From: CBDHFQ01 sp965262565
GTDB taxonomy: Bacteria; Bacteroidota; Bacteroidia; J057
Direction of reading: 5' to 3'
Length of the DNA: 64,000 nt
NCBI GenBank assembly: GCA_965262565.1
Contig: CBDHFQ010000029.1
Location: 310,001 to 374,000, forward strand
Shown: positions 36,779 to 45,412 of the stretch, piece after piece
How positions within the stretch are numbered: the first letter of the stretch is position 1
Layout of the letters: each line of letters starts with the position of its first letter
Made by a program: the position numbers and the translations under genes
The notes under the pieces: model-generated
Told to the model about the DNA's origin: nothing
Databases searched by the model: none
The model's input: the letters and a program-made list of their open reading frames with translations, nothing else

Positions 36779-38101
36779 ATGATGAATGACGGACACGTTC
36801 TATACGCTGATTATAGATTAGGGCTTAGGTTCATTTTAGGATTAACCATATTTCTGTTTGTAAATTGCAGTGATGAGCATCAATATCCAACTCAGCAGGA
36901 AGTAGCTATAACTGATCAGCTTCCGCAGAAAGATTTTCCCTACACAGTTACAGAAGAAACAAAAAAAAGAAAGCTAAGTGCTGCAATGCGTCGAAGCTTT
37001 TCAAACTATCCGGCACCGCGTCCTGCTGATAATGAGTTATATTCCAATTTTAAATATACCCGATTAAAAGGCTTGGATTATAATGAAGGTGATGGAACCT
37101 TATCCAGAAGAGATCCCTCTAAAATTATTTTCGAAAATGGGAAATATTATGTTTGGTATACTCGCCGGCACACACCTAAGCCTCCGGTAGGACCCGAAAT
37201 GTGTAATGATACGCTACCATCTACTGATTGGGATCTAAGTGAAATTTGGTATGCTACAAGCTCTGATGGATTTACATGGGAGGAACAAGGGATAGCAATC
37301 CCCAGGCCGAAAAAACCTATGGTGGGATGGCGGTCAGTTACTACTACGGACATCCTTAAATGGGAAGATAAATACTACCTATATTATCAAGGTTTTATGG
37401 AAGCAAGTGGAAAACGGGGAGATTATTGTCCGGTAGCTGCTTCCTTTGCTGAATCTCCTGAGGGGCCTTGGACACCTGTTAACGAAATAGTTATTCCTAA
37501 CGGACCAGAAGGTTCATGGGATCAGTTTGCTATTCATGATCCCTATCCCATAGTCCATGATGGTCGCATTTATATATACTATAAATCCGCTTTTAATCGG
37601 CCTGATCTATGGGTAGGCGCTGGCTTAGCTATTGCTGATAATCCATTGGGGCCATTTGAAAAGCATCCGCTAAATCCATTGTTTAATTCCGGCCACGAGA
37701 CTTCTCTGTTTCCCTTTAAGGAAGGTGTAGCTGCACTTATTATCAGAGATGGAATAGAACACTTTACGATTCAATATGCGGAAGACTGGATTAATTTTGA
37801 CATAGCTTCAATAGTAGAACTCATGCCTACTGCAGCAGGGCCATATGTGCCGGATGCATTTACAGATACAAAAGATGGGCGGGGAATTAGCTGGGGATTA
37901 TGTCATTTTATCAATGCCGGTACTAAAGACACCAGGCATTCTATTCTGGCTCGCTTTGATTGCGATTTAAGCCAGGATATTCACGACCCCGAAATGAAAA
38001 AAACAGGCGTTTGGCACGATCCTGAGGTCTATTTTCAACAGAGCCTGAATAAAAAACAAAGAGAAAATCGTAAGAAAACCCGTCCATTTCTATCTCAATA
38101 G
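36779..38101 (+). CDS. GH117-like glycoside hydrolase lipoprotein
   Basis: 440 residues. The hydrophobic N-terminus ends IFLFVNC, an unusual lipobox with Asn before Cys. The body is a five-bladed GH43/GH117-type propeller: SRRDPSK (Asp112, catalytic-base position), YYVWYTRR, FAIHDPYPIV and NSGHETSLFPF (His306; a His in this region has been proposed as the acid in GH117). Characterised GH117 enzymes are exo-alpha-1,3-(3,6-anhydro)-L-galactosidases that finish agarose breakdown. There is no agarase neighbour, so the substrate may differ. It is monocistronic, after a 55-bp gap from the channel gene. Confidence 0.82.
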   Translation: MMNDGHVLYADYRLGLRFILGLTIFLFVNCSDEHQYPTQQEVAITDQLPQKDFPYTVTEETKKRKLSAAMRRSFSNYPAPRPADNELYSNFKYTRLKGLDYNEGDGTLSRRDPSKIIFENGKYYVWYTRRHTPKPPVGPEMCNDTLPSTDWDLSEIWYATSSDGFTWEEQGIAIPRPKKPMVGWRSVTTTDILKWEDKYYLYYQGFMEASGKRGDYCPVAASFAESPEGPWTPVNEIVIPNGPEGSWDQFAIHDPYPIVHDGRIYIYYKSAFNRPDLWVGAGLAIADNPLGPFEKHPLNPLFNSGHETSLFPFKEGVAALIIRDGIEHFTIQYAEDWINFDIASIVELMPTAAGPYVPDAFTDTKDGRGISWGLCHFINAGTKDTRHSILARFDCDLSQDIHDPEMKKTGVWHDPEVYFQQSLNKKQRENRKKTRPFLSQ

Positions 38102-38134
38102 GATAGAATCACCATGATCAGGAGCATTGTTATG

Positions 38135-39475
38135 CTACTCTTTCTTATCTCCATTGATTAAAGATTTAGAAGAAGCTTTTTGGACTTGTGGAAACTTGTT
38201 CATCAATTCAGACTTAAACCCTTCATAAATCTGATTTGGTGGGATGATCAGACTTTGTTCTTCCGCTAATTTCTCAGCCTGAGCCCGTCTTCTTCCATCT
38301 GCAATGAGGGCAAGGGTCATGACAATACTCGTCGCAATAATGATGAACAGTAATATTCCTTCCTCGAAGTTTTCCACCCTGAATTCCTCGGGAATTTGAA
38401 AAAATAGGAGTACCGTAATAAGTCCTCTCGGCGCTATATATACCTGGGGAAGAACATCTTTTTGGACAAAAATCTTAAATAAAAGATATCGGAGGATGTA
38501 AATGGAAGCTAGAATAGCCAAACTTACTAACAACACATCCAATTTCCATAGACTTTGAAGGTCGATGGTGAAGCCGAAAATGACGAAAAAAAATGTACGA
38601 ACTACAAAGGCTGTCTCTATAGTGATTACGTGGAAGTCTTCATGGGTGTGGTGTAATTTCTCTTTGTCCAGCCACTTCTTGAGAAAGCCCATGAAGAAAA
38701 TGTGCTCATTCGTCATCACCAATCCGAAAATGAGAATAATAATCAGAGAAGAAAGGTGATACTGTTTACCGATACTGTACAGCAATAAAAGAATAGCAAT
38801 CAACAGGAACAACTTCACATGGGCCGTAATTTTCTGAAACAGAAAGATCAGTAAATAACTGGCCAGTAGCGAAATAATAATGGTAACAAAAAAATTACCA
38901 AAGAATCCAGCGATAGCCATCGTACTATCAGAAGTTTCATGCAGGCCAATTAAAAAGTAGAACAACATAATGCCCAAAATGTCTGAGAAGGTACTCTCAT
39001 ACACGTGAAACTCGCGTTTATGATTTGGCAGATTTCCTACACTGGGGATAATGATAGCACTACTAAGAATAGATAGAGGAGTGGCATATAAAAGAGAAGT
39101 CATCTCATCCATTCCAGGGATCATATAATGTATAATCCCGGCAGACACGAAAGTAGCCACCAGCAATCCTATTAGAGCTACCATAAAAGATTTTCCTATT
39201 TGAGGTAGATTGTCCTTCGTTAGCTTTAAATCGAGAGCTGCCTCCAATACAATCATAATTAACCCCAATGTACCCACTACTTCCAACAGAGGGAACAAAT
39301 TGACCTCCTCCTCAATATGTAGATAGTTGAATCCTTCTTTTATTAAGACTCCTGTGCCAATGAGTAAAATTACAGCGGGAATATTAGTCTTTTCTGAAAA
39401 CGCATTAAAAAGGAAAGAAACGATAATAATGGACGAACTTAAGATAATATACCCGTACGTATCAAAAATTTCCAT
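38135..39475 (-). CDS. Cation/proton antiporter (CPA family)
   Basis: 446 residues with about 11-12 membrane helices starting at residue 8. VVGTLGLIMIVLEAALDL is the conserved TM with the GLI-L-E-x-x-L/D pattern, and YIAPRGLITVLLFFQIP and FGFTIDLQSL are typical of NhaP/KefB-like CPA antiporters. A ~45-residue soluble tail follows. It exchanges Na+ or K+ for protons across the inner membrane. It is transcribed in the same direction as the upstream hpnA with a 116-bp gap. Confidence 0.92.
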   Translation of the reverse strand: MEIFDTYGYIILSSSIIIVSFLFNAFSEKTNIPAVILLIGTGVLIKEGFNYLHIEEEVNLFPLLEVVGTLGLIMIVLEAALDLKLTKDNLPQIGKSFMVALIGLLVATFVSAGIIHYMIPGMDEMTSLLYATPLSILSSAIIIPSVGNLPNHKREFHVYESTFSDILGIMLFYFLIGLHETSDSTMAIAGFFGNFFVTIIISLLASYLLIFLFQKITAHVKLFLLIAILLLLYSIGKQYHLSSLIIILIFGLVMTNEHIFFMGFLKKWLDKEKLHHTHEDFHVITIETAFVVRTFFFVIFGFTIDLQSLWKLDVLLVSLAILASIYILRYLLFKIFVQKDVLPQVYIAPRGLITVLLFFQIPEEFRVENFEEGILLFIIIATSIVMTLALIADGRRRAQAEKLAEEQSLIIPPNQIYEGFKSELMNKFPQVQKASSKSLINGDKKE

Positions 39476-39591
39476 GTTCTATAGTTAGTATTAGGCAATC
39501 TACGCAAATTTTTGCTATAGAATAACAGATAGCACCCTTAGAATAGACAAGTAGTATATATCGTACGAATAAAAAATAAAGTAAATTGATC

Positions 39592-40584
39592 TTACTTCAA
39601 ATATCCTTCTCTTTTTAGCCAATGGACCGTAGATAAGATACCTTGAGTTACACCGCTTTGTGGCATCCCTAATTTTTCTCGAGCCTTAGAAACATCAAAT
39701 CTCAATTTTGCCGCAGCGAGGCGTACTCCTTCTGGTGAGGCCACCGGAGGGTTATGAGTAATATGGGTAGACATGGCGGCAGAGATTCGGGCGGTCAACA
39801 TGGCGAGGGGATATGGAATTTTTATATGAGGAATCTTTATGCCAAAATGTTGATGTAATATAGAAAGAATCTGACTTAGCAAGAGGTTCTCTCCTCCGAG
39901 AATATATCGCTCTCCTTTTTCACCTTTTTCCAGTGCCAATCTCATTCCTGCGGCTACATCTTCTACCGCTACCAGGTTTAAAACACATTCTAAGTAGGCT
40001 GGATGTTTTCCGGACATAAAATCAAAAATCATTTGAGTAGGGGCTGTAAAATGTTCATCTCCCGCACCCACAGGAGTAGAAGGATAAACAATATTTATTG
40101 GTGCTCCCTTGTTTATGAGTGAGCTGGCTACCTGATCCGCAAGCCATTTTGATCGGGTATAGGGGCCTGGCATATGTGCCAGGGGGGGAAGTCCCACAGA
40201 TTCGTCGATTAACTGGGAGGAAGGAGTAAGATAAGATCCCAAAATAGCTTCTGTAGAGGTGTGTAAAATGTGTGGAACGGATCGATCAACTGCTGTGGTT
40301 AGCACTATTTCTGTTCCCAGATGATTTACCTCTTCAAATATCTGATTATTTCTGGCCCATAAATGTGGATTAGCAGCTAAATGAAACAAACAATCCACTC
40401 CTTTTAATGCATCTTTTACTAGCGTTTTATCTAAAATAGATCCTTGAATATAGGTTACTTTCGGGATTGAGCCTGTTACTAAATCCAATACGCGAACTGC
40501 ATATCCTTTGGATAATAATTGGGAAACCAGATGTTTTCCTATAAAGCCAGATCCTCCGGTAACCAGACATAAGTTCGATTTCAT
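39592..40584 (-). CDS. hpnA: Hopanoid-associated NAD-dependent sugar epimerase HpnA
   Basis: 330 residues, extended SDR with NAD motif VTGGSGFIGKHL and active-site YxxxK in GPYTRSKW. HpnA-specific features are FHLAANPHLWARNN, INIVYPSTPVGAGD and GERYILGGENLLLSQIL. In the hpn gene set HpnA is assigned to sugar head-group epimerisation; biochemical proof is thin. It is divergent from phzF with only 37 bp between start codons, and its neighbours include hpnB and hpnH, which supports the assignment over a generic dihydroflavonol reductase. It contains a run of seven Gs on the + strand at 40192-40198. Confidence 0.88.
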   Translation of the reverse strand: MKSNLCLVTGGSGFIGKHLVSQLLSKGYAVRVLDLVTGSIPKVTYIQGSILDKTLVKDALKGVDCLFHLAANPHLWARNNQIFEEVNHLGTEIVLTTAVDRSVPHILHTSTEAILGSYLTPSSQLIDESVGLPPLAHMPGPYTRSKWLADQVASSLINKGAPINIVYPSTPVGAGDEHFTAPTQMIFDFMSGKHPAYLECVLNLVAVEDVAAGMRLALEKGEKGERYILGGENLLLSQILSILHQHFGIKIPHIKIPYPLAMLTARISAAMSTHITHNPPVASPEGVRLAAAKLRFDVSKAREKLGMPQSGVTQGILSTVHWLKREGYLK

Positions 40585-40621
40585 GGAATAAAATTAGGCA
40601 AAGATTCATAACTTTCCCTCT

Positions 40622-41410
40622 ATGGAGTTAACCCTATATCAAGTAGACGCTTTCACCGATCACATTTTCGGGGGAAATCCAGCTGCTATTTGTCCTCTGG
40701 AAGGCTGGATCCCGGATCAGCTCATGCAGTCCATCGCCCATGAAAATCAATTGTCCGAAACAGCATTTACGGTTCCGACTGATGGGCACTACGCCTTAAG
40801 ATGGTTTACACCTGAAGTAGAAGTGGATTTGTGTGGACATGCTACCTTAGCTGCAGCCCATGTTTTTTACACACATTTAGGATTTAATGAGGAATCGATC
40901 CACTTTTATACCAGAAGTGGGATGGTTTCAGTGTCCGTAGAAGAGAGGAAATATCTCATGAAGTTTCCCTCAAGGCCTGGCCAACCGATTTCCGCTCCTG
41001 ATGCACTTGTCAAAGGACTAAAAGTGAAGCCCACAGAAGTCTACAAGTCTCGGGATGTACTGGCCATTTTCGACTCTGAGCAACAGATTAGGCAATTGTC
41101 CCCTAACTTTGAGGCATTAACATCTGTAGATGCTTTGTGTATTATTGCCAGTGCAAAAGGAGATGATTGCGATTTTGTCTCCAGAGTATTTGCTCCTTCA
41201 GCAGGAATTAATGAAGATCCCGTAACCGGTTCTGCACATTGTACTTTGATTCCTTATTGGTCCGAAAGATTAGGAAAACATAAATTGCACGCCTACCAGA
41301 TTTCGAAGCGGAAAGGGGAATTATTCTGCCAATATTCTGGAGATAGCGTAATTATAGGAGGGAATGCAGTTACTTTTATGCAGGGAACCATTAGTGTACC
41401 TTCTGATTAA
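40622..41410 (+). CDS. PhzF-family isomerase-like protein
   Basis: 262 residues. N-terminus LYQVDAFTDHIFGGNPAAIC, central DLCGHATLAAAHV and C-terminal DPVTGSAHCTL are the PhzF family signatures; the catalytic Glu is E46-like in QLSETAFTV. PhzF isomerises a dihydroanthranilate in phenazine synthesis, but most family members act in unknown pathways. There is no other phenazine gene here. It lies 15 bp upstream of the sulfotransferase gene and is probably co-transcribed with it. Confidence 0.9.
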   Translation: MELTLYQVDAFTDHIFGGNPAAICPLEGWIPDQLMQSIAHENQLSETAFTVPTDGHYALRWFTPEVEVDLCGHATLAAAHVFYTHLGFNEESIHFYTRSGMVSVSVEERKYLMKFPSRPGQPISAPDALVKGLKVKPTEVYKSRDVLAIFDSEQQIRQLSPNFEALTSVDALCIIASAKGDDCDFVSRVFAPSAGINEDPVTGSAHCTLIPYWSERLGKHKLHAYQISKRKGELFCQYSGDSVIIGGNAVTFMQGTISVPSD

Positions 41411-41425
41411 CTTTTTTTAATTCAT

Positions 41426-42550
41426 ATGAAGGAAGCATCTTCTCAAGAAAAGAAAAAGTCCGGAAACGTTTCACATCCTTTAAATGGAAGTAACCTGGGA
41501 ACCTTATGGCCCTTATTGACCAAAAGTGGGCCTATTCCTCCTCAGAAATGGACGACAATTCTGGGACTAATAGGTTCAGCTATAGGAAGATCAGGATTTA
41601 CCCTATTGGAACGACCTTACACTCGATATAAATTTAGTCGAATGCCTGAAATGCCCTCTCCTGTATTTATTATTGGGCACTGGAGAAGTGGAACTACCCA
41701 TTTAGGCAATATTCTGAGTAAAGCCCCGGATTTTGGATATGTTTCTCCTATCGCAGCAGGATTGCCCTGGAATATCTTATTACTGGGTAGTTGGTTTCGA
41801 ACCCCCCTTCAAAAAGCCCTGCCTAAAAGCAGGTTGATCGATAGCGTGAAAGTTACGCCGGAATCGCCTCAGGAAGATGAGTTCGGGACGTCAAATATGA
41901 TTCCGCTTTCCTTTTTTCATGCACTCTACTTTCCTCATAAGTTCGAAGCGTATGCAGATAAAGGGATATTTTTTGAGGGCGCCCATCAGAAAGAAATAGA
42001 CCAATGGAAACGCATTTTTACCTATTTTCTCAAAAAAGTATATATCGATCAGGGATATAAGCAACTGATGATTAGAAATCCGGTATATACAGCTCGAATA
42101 CGAATGATCAGGTCATGCTTTCCTCAAGCTAAATTTATCTATATCTATAGAAATCCTTATCATCTGTTTCGCTCCATGAGGAATTACTATCACAAATTAT
42201 TTCCAGCATTGGCACTACAGGAATATAAACATGTCGATATCGACACTTACATTCTCAAAACACATAGTCGGATGATCGAAAGGTTGAATGAAGAGAAAGA
42301 GGAGTTAGCTACTCATGATTTTGTGGAAGTAGCTTATGAACAGTTGGATGCAGAACCGTTAATGGAAATGGAGCGGATTTATCGTACGCTGGAACTCCCT
42401 CATTTTGATCGTGCGCTCCCCCAATTTGAAGCTTATCTCCGATCCGTTGGCAACTACAAAAAGAACTCTTACCCATATGATGAGGAAATGTTTAACAAAG
42501 TTAATGAAGCATGGGGAAATCTGGTAATCAAAGGGAATTATCAACCTTAA
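41426..42550 (+). CDS. PAPS-dependent sulfotransferase family protein
   Basis: 374 residues, cytosolic. The 5'-phosphosulfate loop is VFIIGHWRSGTTHL (about residues 77-90) and the 3'-phosphate-binding segment lies at FIYIYRNPYHLFRSMRNYY, with RNPVYTARIRM before it. These match the Sulfotransfer_3-like family, which transfers sulfate from PAPS to a hydroxyl or amine acceptor. Its acceptor is unknown. It lies inside the hopanoid locus, converges on hpnB and its 3' end overlaps the 3' end of hpnB by 23 bp, so a sulfated hopanoid or glycolipid head group is a reasonable hypothesis. Confidence 0.88.
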   Translation: MKEASSQEKKKSGNVSHPLNGSNLGTLWPLLTKSGPIPPQKWTTILGLIGSAIGRSGFTLLERPYTRYKFSRMPEMPSPVFIIGHWRSGTTHLGNILSKAPDFGYVSPIAAGLPWNILLLGSWFRTPLQKALPKSRLIDSVKVTPESPQEDEFGTSNMIPLSFFHALYFPHKFEAYADKGIFFEGAHQKEIDQWKRIFTYFLKKVYIDQGYKQLMIRNPVYTARIRMIRSCFPQAKFIYIYRNPYHLFRSMRNYYHKLFPALALQEYKHVDIDTYILKTHSRMIERLNEEKEELATHDFVEVAYEQLDAEPLMEMERIYRTLELPHFDRALPQFEAYLRSVGNYKKNSYPYDEEMFNKVNEAWGNLVIKGNYQP

Positions 42551-43688
42551 TAGTTGAGATATCTTGTTCTGTGTCATCCCGTTGAATAATCCTACCACGC
42601 CATCGATGTTTTTCTCCTTTCCAATATCTGATAGCAGAGGTCCAGGTCATAGCGAGATATAAACTGGCGATGAAGGGTAATCCTAGACTCCACACAGGAG
42701 ATAATTTATAATATCTGATAGTCGGTAAGTAAGTGATCGCCATAATCATTAAGGCGATGGTGCTTAGGGTAGAAGAAAAAAGCTGAGGATATATGGTGCC
42801 AATGAGGGGGACCCAATAAGTTATAATGAGCATTAGGGTACAAAACAATAACCACCATGGACTATATCTCAATTGGGTGTAAGCTGTTCTGGCAACCATA
42901 TCCCATATTTCTCCCAGATTATTGTAAGGCCTTGTACTTTTTACCTCTCGGGTAGTTCCCGTCCACATTCGAAAGCCAGCTTGCTTCACTTGCCATGCCA
43001 GAGCGCAGTCATCAATAATCGCATCTTTCATAGAACTAAATCCTCCGATGCGATCCATTACCTCCTTTTTCATTAATACGCATCCACCTGCTGCTGCTGC
43101 TACCCATTGAAATGAGCTATTGGATAAGTGAAATGGATAAAGAAGTTTAAAAAAGTAGATGAAAGCTGGCATTAAGAGTTTTTCCCAAAAGCTGCTTAAG
43201 GGAGGAAAAGCCATGAGGGAAACAAAATCCTTATTTTCGGATAATAGCTTATGCGCTAAGGTCTCAATCAGGTGTGGTTTCAGAGAAATATCCGCATCCA
43301 GCAACATGAGATAAGGAGTATGCACATACGATAGCCCCTGTTCCAGCGCCCACAATTTTCCACTCCATCCGGCTTTTCGACCCTCTCCTTGAATGATTTG
43401 TAGATTCGGTGAGGCTAGCTCTTGCGCAATAGCGGCAGTATTATCGGTAGAGCGATCATCGATAAGAATAATTTGTATATCCTTGGATTGACTAATCACA
43501 GTGGGAAGTGTCTGCGGTAGAACGGCTTCCTCGTTCCTTGCAGGAATTAAGACCGTAATATCCGAAAGGGAAAGATGATCATTTTCTGAAGAAGTTTCCA
43601 GATGTTCTCTAAATCTCCAGGGTTGCCAGGGAAGAAATAAGATACTGATCCAAATGGCGAATGATATGAATATCAGGGTACTAAGCAT
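42528..43688 (-). CDS. hpnB: Hopene-associated glycosyltransferase HpnB
   Basis: 386 residues. An N-terminal membrane helix (LIFISFAIWISILFLPW) precedes a GT2 domain with VLIPARNEE, LIDDRSTDN and LLDADISLKP (DxD metal site). The family-specific stretches are AGWSGKLWALEQGL, AAAAGGCVLMKKE, DDCALAWQVKQAGFRMW and MVARTAYTQLRYSP, followed by C-terminal membrane helices, which together identify HpnB. It is thought to add a sugar to the hopanoid side chain at the inner membrane. It converges on the sulfotransferase gene and is read in the same direction as hpnH. Confidence 0.93.
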   Translation of the reverse strand: MLSTLIFISFAIWISILFLPWQPWRFREHLETSSENDHLSLSDITVLIPARNEEAVLPQTLPTVISQSKDIQIILIDDRSTDNTAAIAQELASPNLQIIQGEGRKAGWSGKLWALEQGLSYVHTPYLMLLDADISLKPHLIETLAHKLLSENKDFVSLMAFPPLSSFWEKLLMPAFIYFFKLLYPFHLSNSSFQWVAAAAGGCVLMKKEVMDRIGGFSSMKDAIIDDCALAWQVKQAGFRMWTGTTREVKSTRPYNNLGEIWDMVARTAYTQLRYSPWWLLFCTLMLIITYWVPLIGTIYPQLFSSTLSTIALMIMAITYLPTIRYYKLSPVWSLGLPFIASLYLAMTWTSAIRYWKGEKHRWRGRIIQRDDTEQDISTIKVDNSL

Positions 43689-43770
43689 GATTCACAGTCC
43701 CAAATAGTCAAAGAAATAAAAAAAAGAGATGAAACACTGAGATTCCATCTCTGTCTATATTAAAGCAACT

Positions 43771-44847
43771 TTAGGATACTGGTTCTGGACTGGAGTAGGT
43801 GATAGGTAAATCCGGAGCCATAGGACCTTCCGTGTCTACTCCTTTGATCGCTACTTGAAGCGCCTTTAATGGATTAGCAAACGTATCTTCTACTGCTGTT
43901 CCCTCAAATCCGCAATGTGCCATACAATTGTCGCATTTGGGGTTTCTTCCTACACCGTATGATTCCCAGTCAGTTTCTTCCATATATTCTTTGAAAGATG
44001 AAGCATATCCTTCATTAACAAGAAGATAACACGGCTTTTGCCAACCGAAAACATTATAGGTCGGGGTACTCCAGGGAGTACATTGATAGGATTGATTACC
44101 TGCCAAAAAGTCTAAAAATAAGTCAGACTGATTAAAGGACCACTTCTTTTTGCGTTTTTTCCCAAGTTTAAAGATTTCTCTGAATAACTTTTTACTGTTG
44201 TTACGACCCAGGAAGACATCCTGGTTGGGAGCCAACTCATAACTGTAGCCAGGAGAAACGGTAACCCCTTCTACGCCTAATTCCATCGCATAATCAAAAA
44301 AATCTGCTACCTCCTCTGGATTCTCACCATCGAATAAGGTGCAGTTCACTGTAACACGATGACCTTTCTCCTTTGCAATTTTTATGGCATTGATGGCAAT
44401 ATCAAATACTCCTTCTCTACATACTGACTCATCATGTCTATCTTTTAAGCCATCTAAGTGAATGGAGAACGTTAGATAGTGAGAGGGTGGATAATCATCT
44501 ATTTTTCTTTCAAGAAGAATTGCATTGGTACACAGATATATATATCTTTTTCTTGCGACAATTCCAGCAACTATTTCAGGCATTTCTTTATGGATGAGTG
44601 GCTCACCACCTGGGATAGATATCACTGGAGCTCCGCACTCGTCTACTGCTTTTAATGCATCTTCTACGCTCAACCGTTTTCTAAGGATATGATCAGGATA
44701 AGCTATTTTTCCACAACCCGCACATGCAAGATTACACTGAAAAAGTGGTTCTAACATTAGTGTGAGTGGATAACGCTTTTCGCCTTTCAATTTTTTCCCT
44801 ATGATGTAAGATCCAATCTTAATTTGTTGTTTGATGGGTATAGCCAT
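43771..44847 (-). CDS. hpnH: Adenosyl-hopene transferase, radical SAM enzyme HpnH
   Basis: 358 residues. The radical SAM CxxxCxxC motif is C38-NLA-C42-AG-C45, preceded by YPLTLMLEPLFQ. SIPGGEPLIHKEMPEIV carries the GGE motif, and a C-terminal Cys cluster (CDNCMAHCGFEG) is present. HpnH couples the 5'-deoxyadenosyl radical to diploptene to make adenosylhopane, the entry to C35 hopanoids. It starts the minus-strand hpnH-hpnB transcript and is divergent from the squalene synthase-shc-hpnG operon. Confidence 0.96.
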   Translation of the reverse strand: MAIPIKQQIKIGSYIIGKKLKGEKRYPLTLMLEPLFQCNLACAGCGKIAYPDHILRKRLSVEDALKAVDECGAPVISIPGGEPLIHKEMPEIVAGIVARKRYIYLCTNAILLERKIDDYPPSHYLTFSIHLDGLKDRHDESVCREGVFDIAINAIKIAKEKGHRVTVNCTLFDGENPEEVADFFDYAMELGVEGVTVSPGYSYELAPNQDVFLGRNNSKKLFREIFKLGKKRKKKWSFNQSDLFLDFLAGNQSYQCTPWSTPTYNVFGWQKPCYLLVNEGYASSFKEYMEETDWESYGVGRNPKCDNCMAHCGFEGTAVEDTFANPLKALQVAIKGVDTEGPMAPDLPITYSSPEPVS

Positions 44848-45412
44848 AACCTATCTATTTATGATAAAACGAAACGTTTTAACGGATTAAGTATACAAAA
44901 CTATTATTTCTTCGGATTTAGCAAAATTATTACTATTCAAATTTTGCAGAATTGTGGCGCCAATATTTTTCTTAATCAGCAATAAAAACGTTTTTTTTTT
45001 GAATTTCTGAAGTATGGATGACATAACTTAGTATTTGGCCTGATTAAGTTGAACGCGTCTTTCGATTTAGTAATTATTGTTAAAAATTGATAAGGGATAT
45101 GTAAGAATTTACATATTCTTTACACAAGGAACAGAAAATTTATCTTATTTACTTAATCTAAATGGATTTTTAGAAATTTTAAATTGGATTAGCTTATTAG
45201 TGACTTTTGTCGATAAGTAGACAAATAATGGGTTTATATAGAAGTTCGTTCATGTAATACTTTACTGAATTTTTTAAATAATATGCAATTTGTTTAATTA
45301 GTAGCAGAAATCACGCATTCGAACTTTTAGAGTTGCTAAGTAAAAGGGGCAAAAAGGGTCTATCGTAGTTAAGTAGATTGATTTTCTTTCTCAATATTTT
45401 TTACACTCAATT
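44848..45412. promoter_or_regulatory. 565-bp divergent control region of the hopanoid genes
   Basis: No ORF. It drives hpnH leftward and squalene synthase-shc-hpnG rightward. Notable elements are the palindromes AAAACG-AAA-CGTTTT (44866-44880) and AAAAACGTTTTT (44984-44995, followed by a T-run), and a perfect inverted repeat ATATGTAA-GAAT-TTACATAT (45097-45116). These are candidate operator sites; no regulator gene is nearby. Confidence 0.5.
44896..44925 (-). promoter_or_regulatory. Candidate hpnH promoter
   Basis: On the minus strand TTTG (44925-44922), 18 nt, then TAGTTTTG (44903-44896) matches the Bacteroidota -33 TTTG / -7 TAnnTTTG promoter closely, 48 nt before the hpnH ATG. A second exact TAnnTTTG (TAATTTTG, 44929-44922) overlaps the -33 box. 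Confidence 0.55.

Noticed and set aside
40192..40198. G7 run in hpnA
   Set aside because: It is short and sits in an intracellular enzyme, so phase variation is unlikely.
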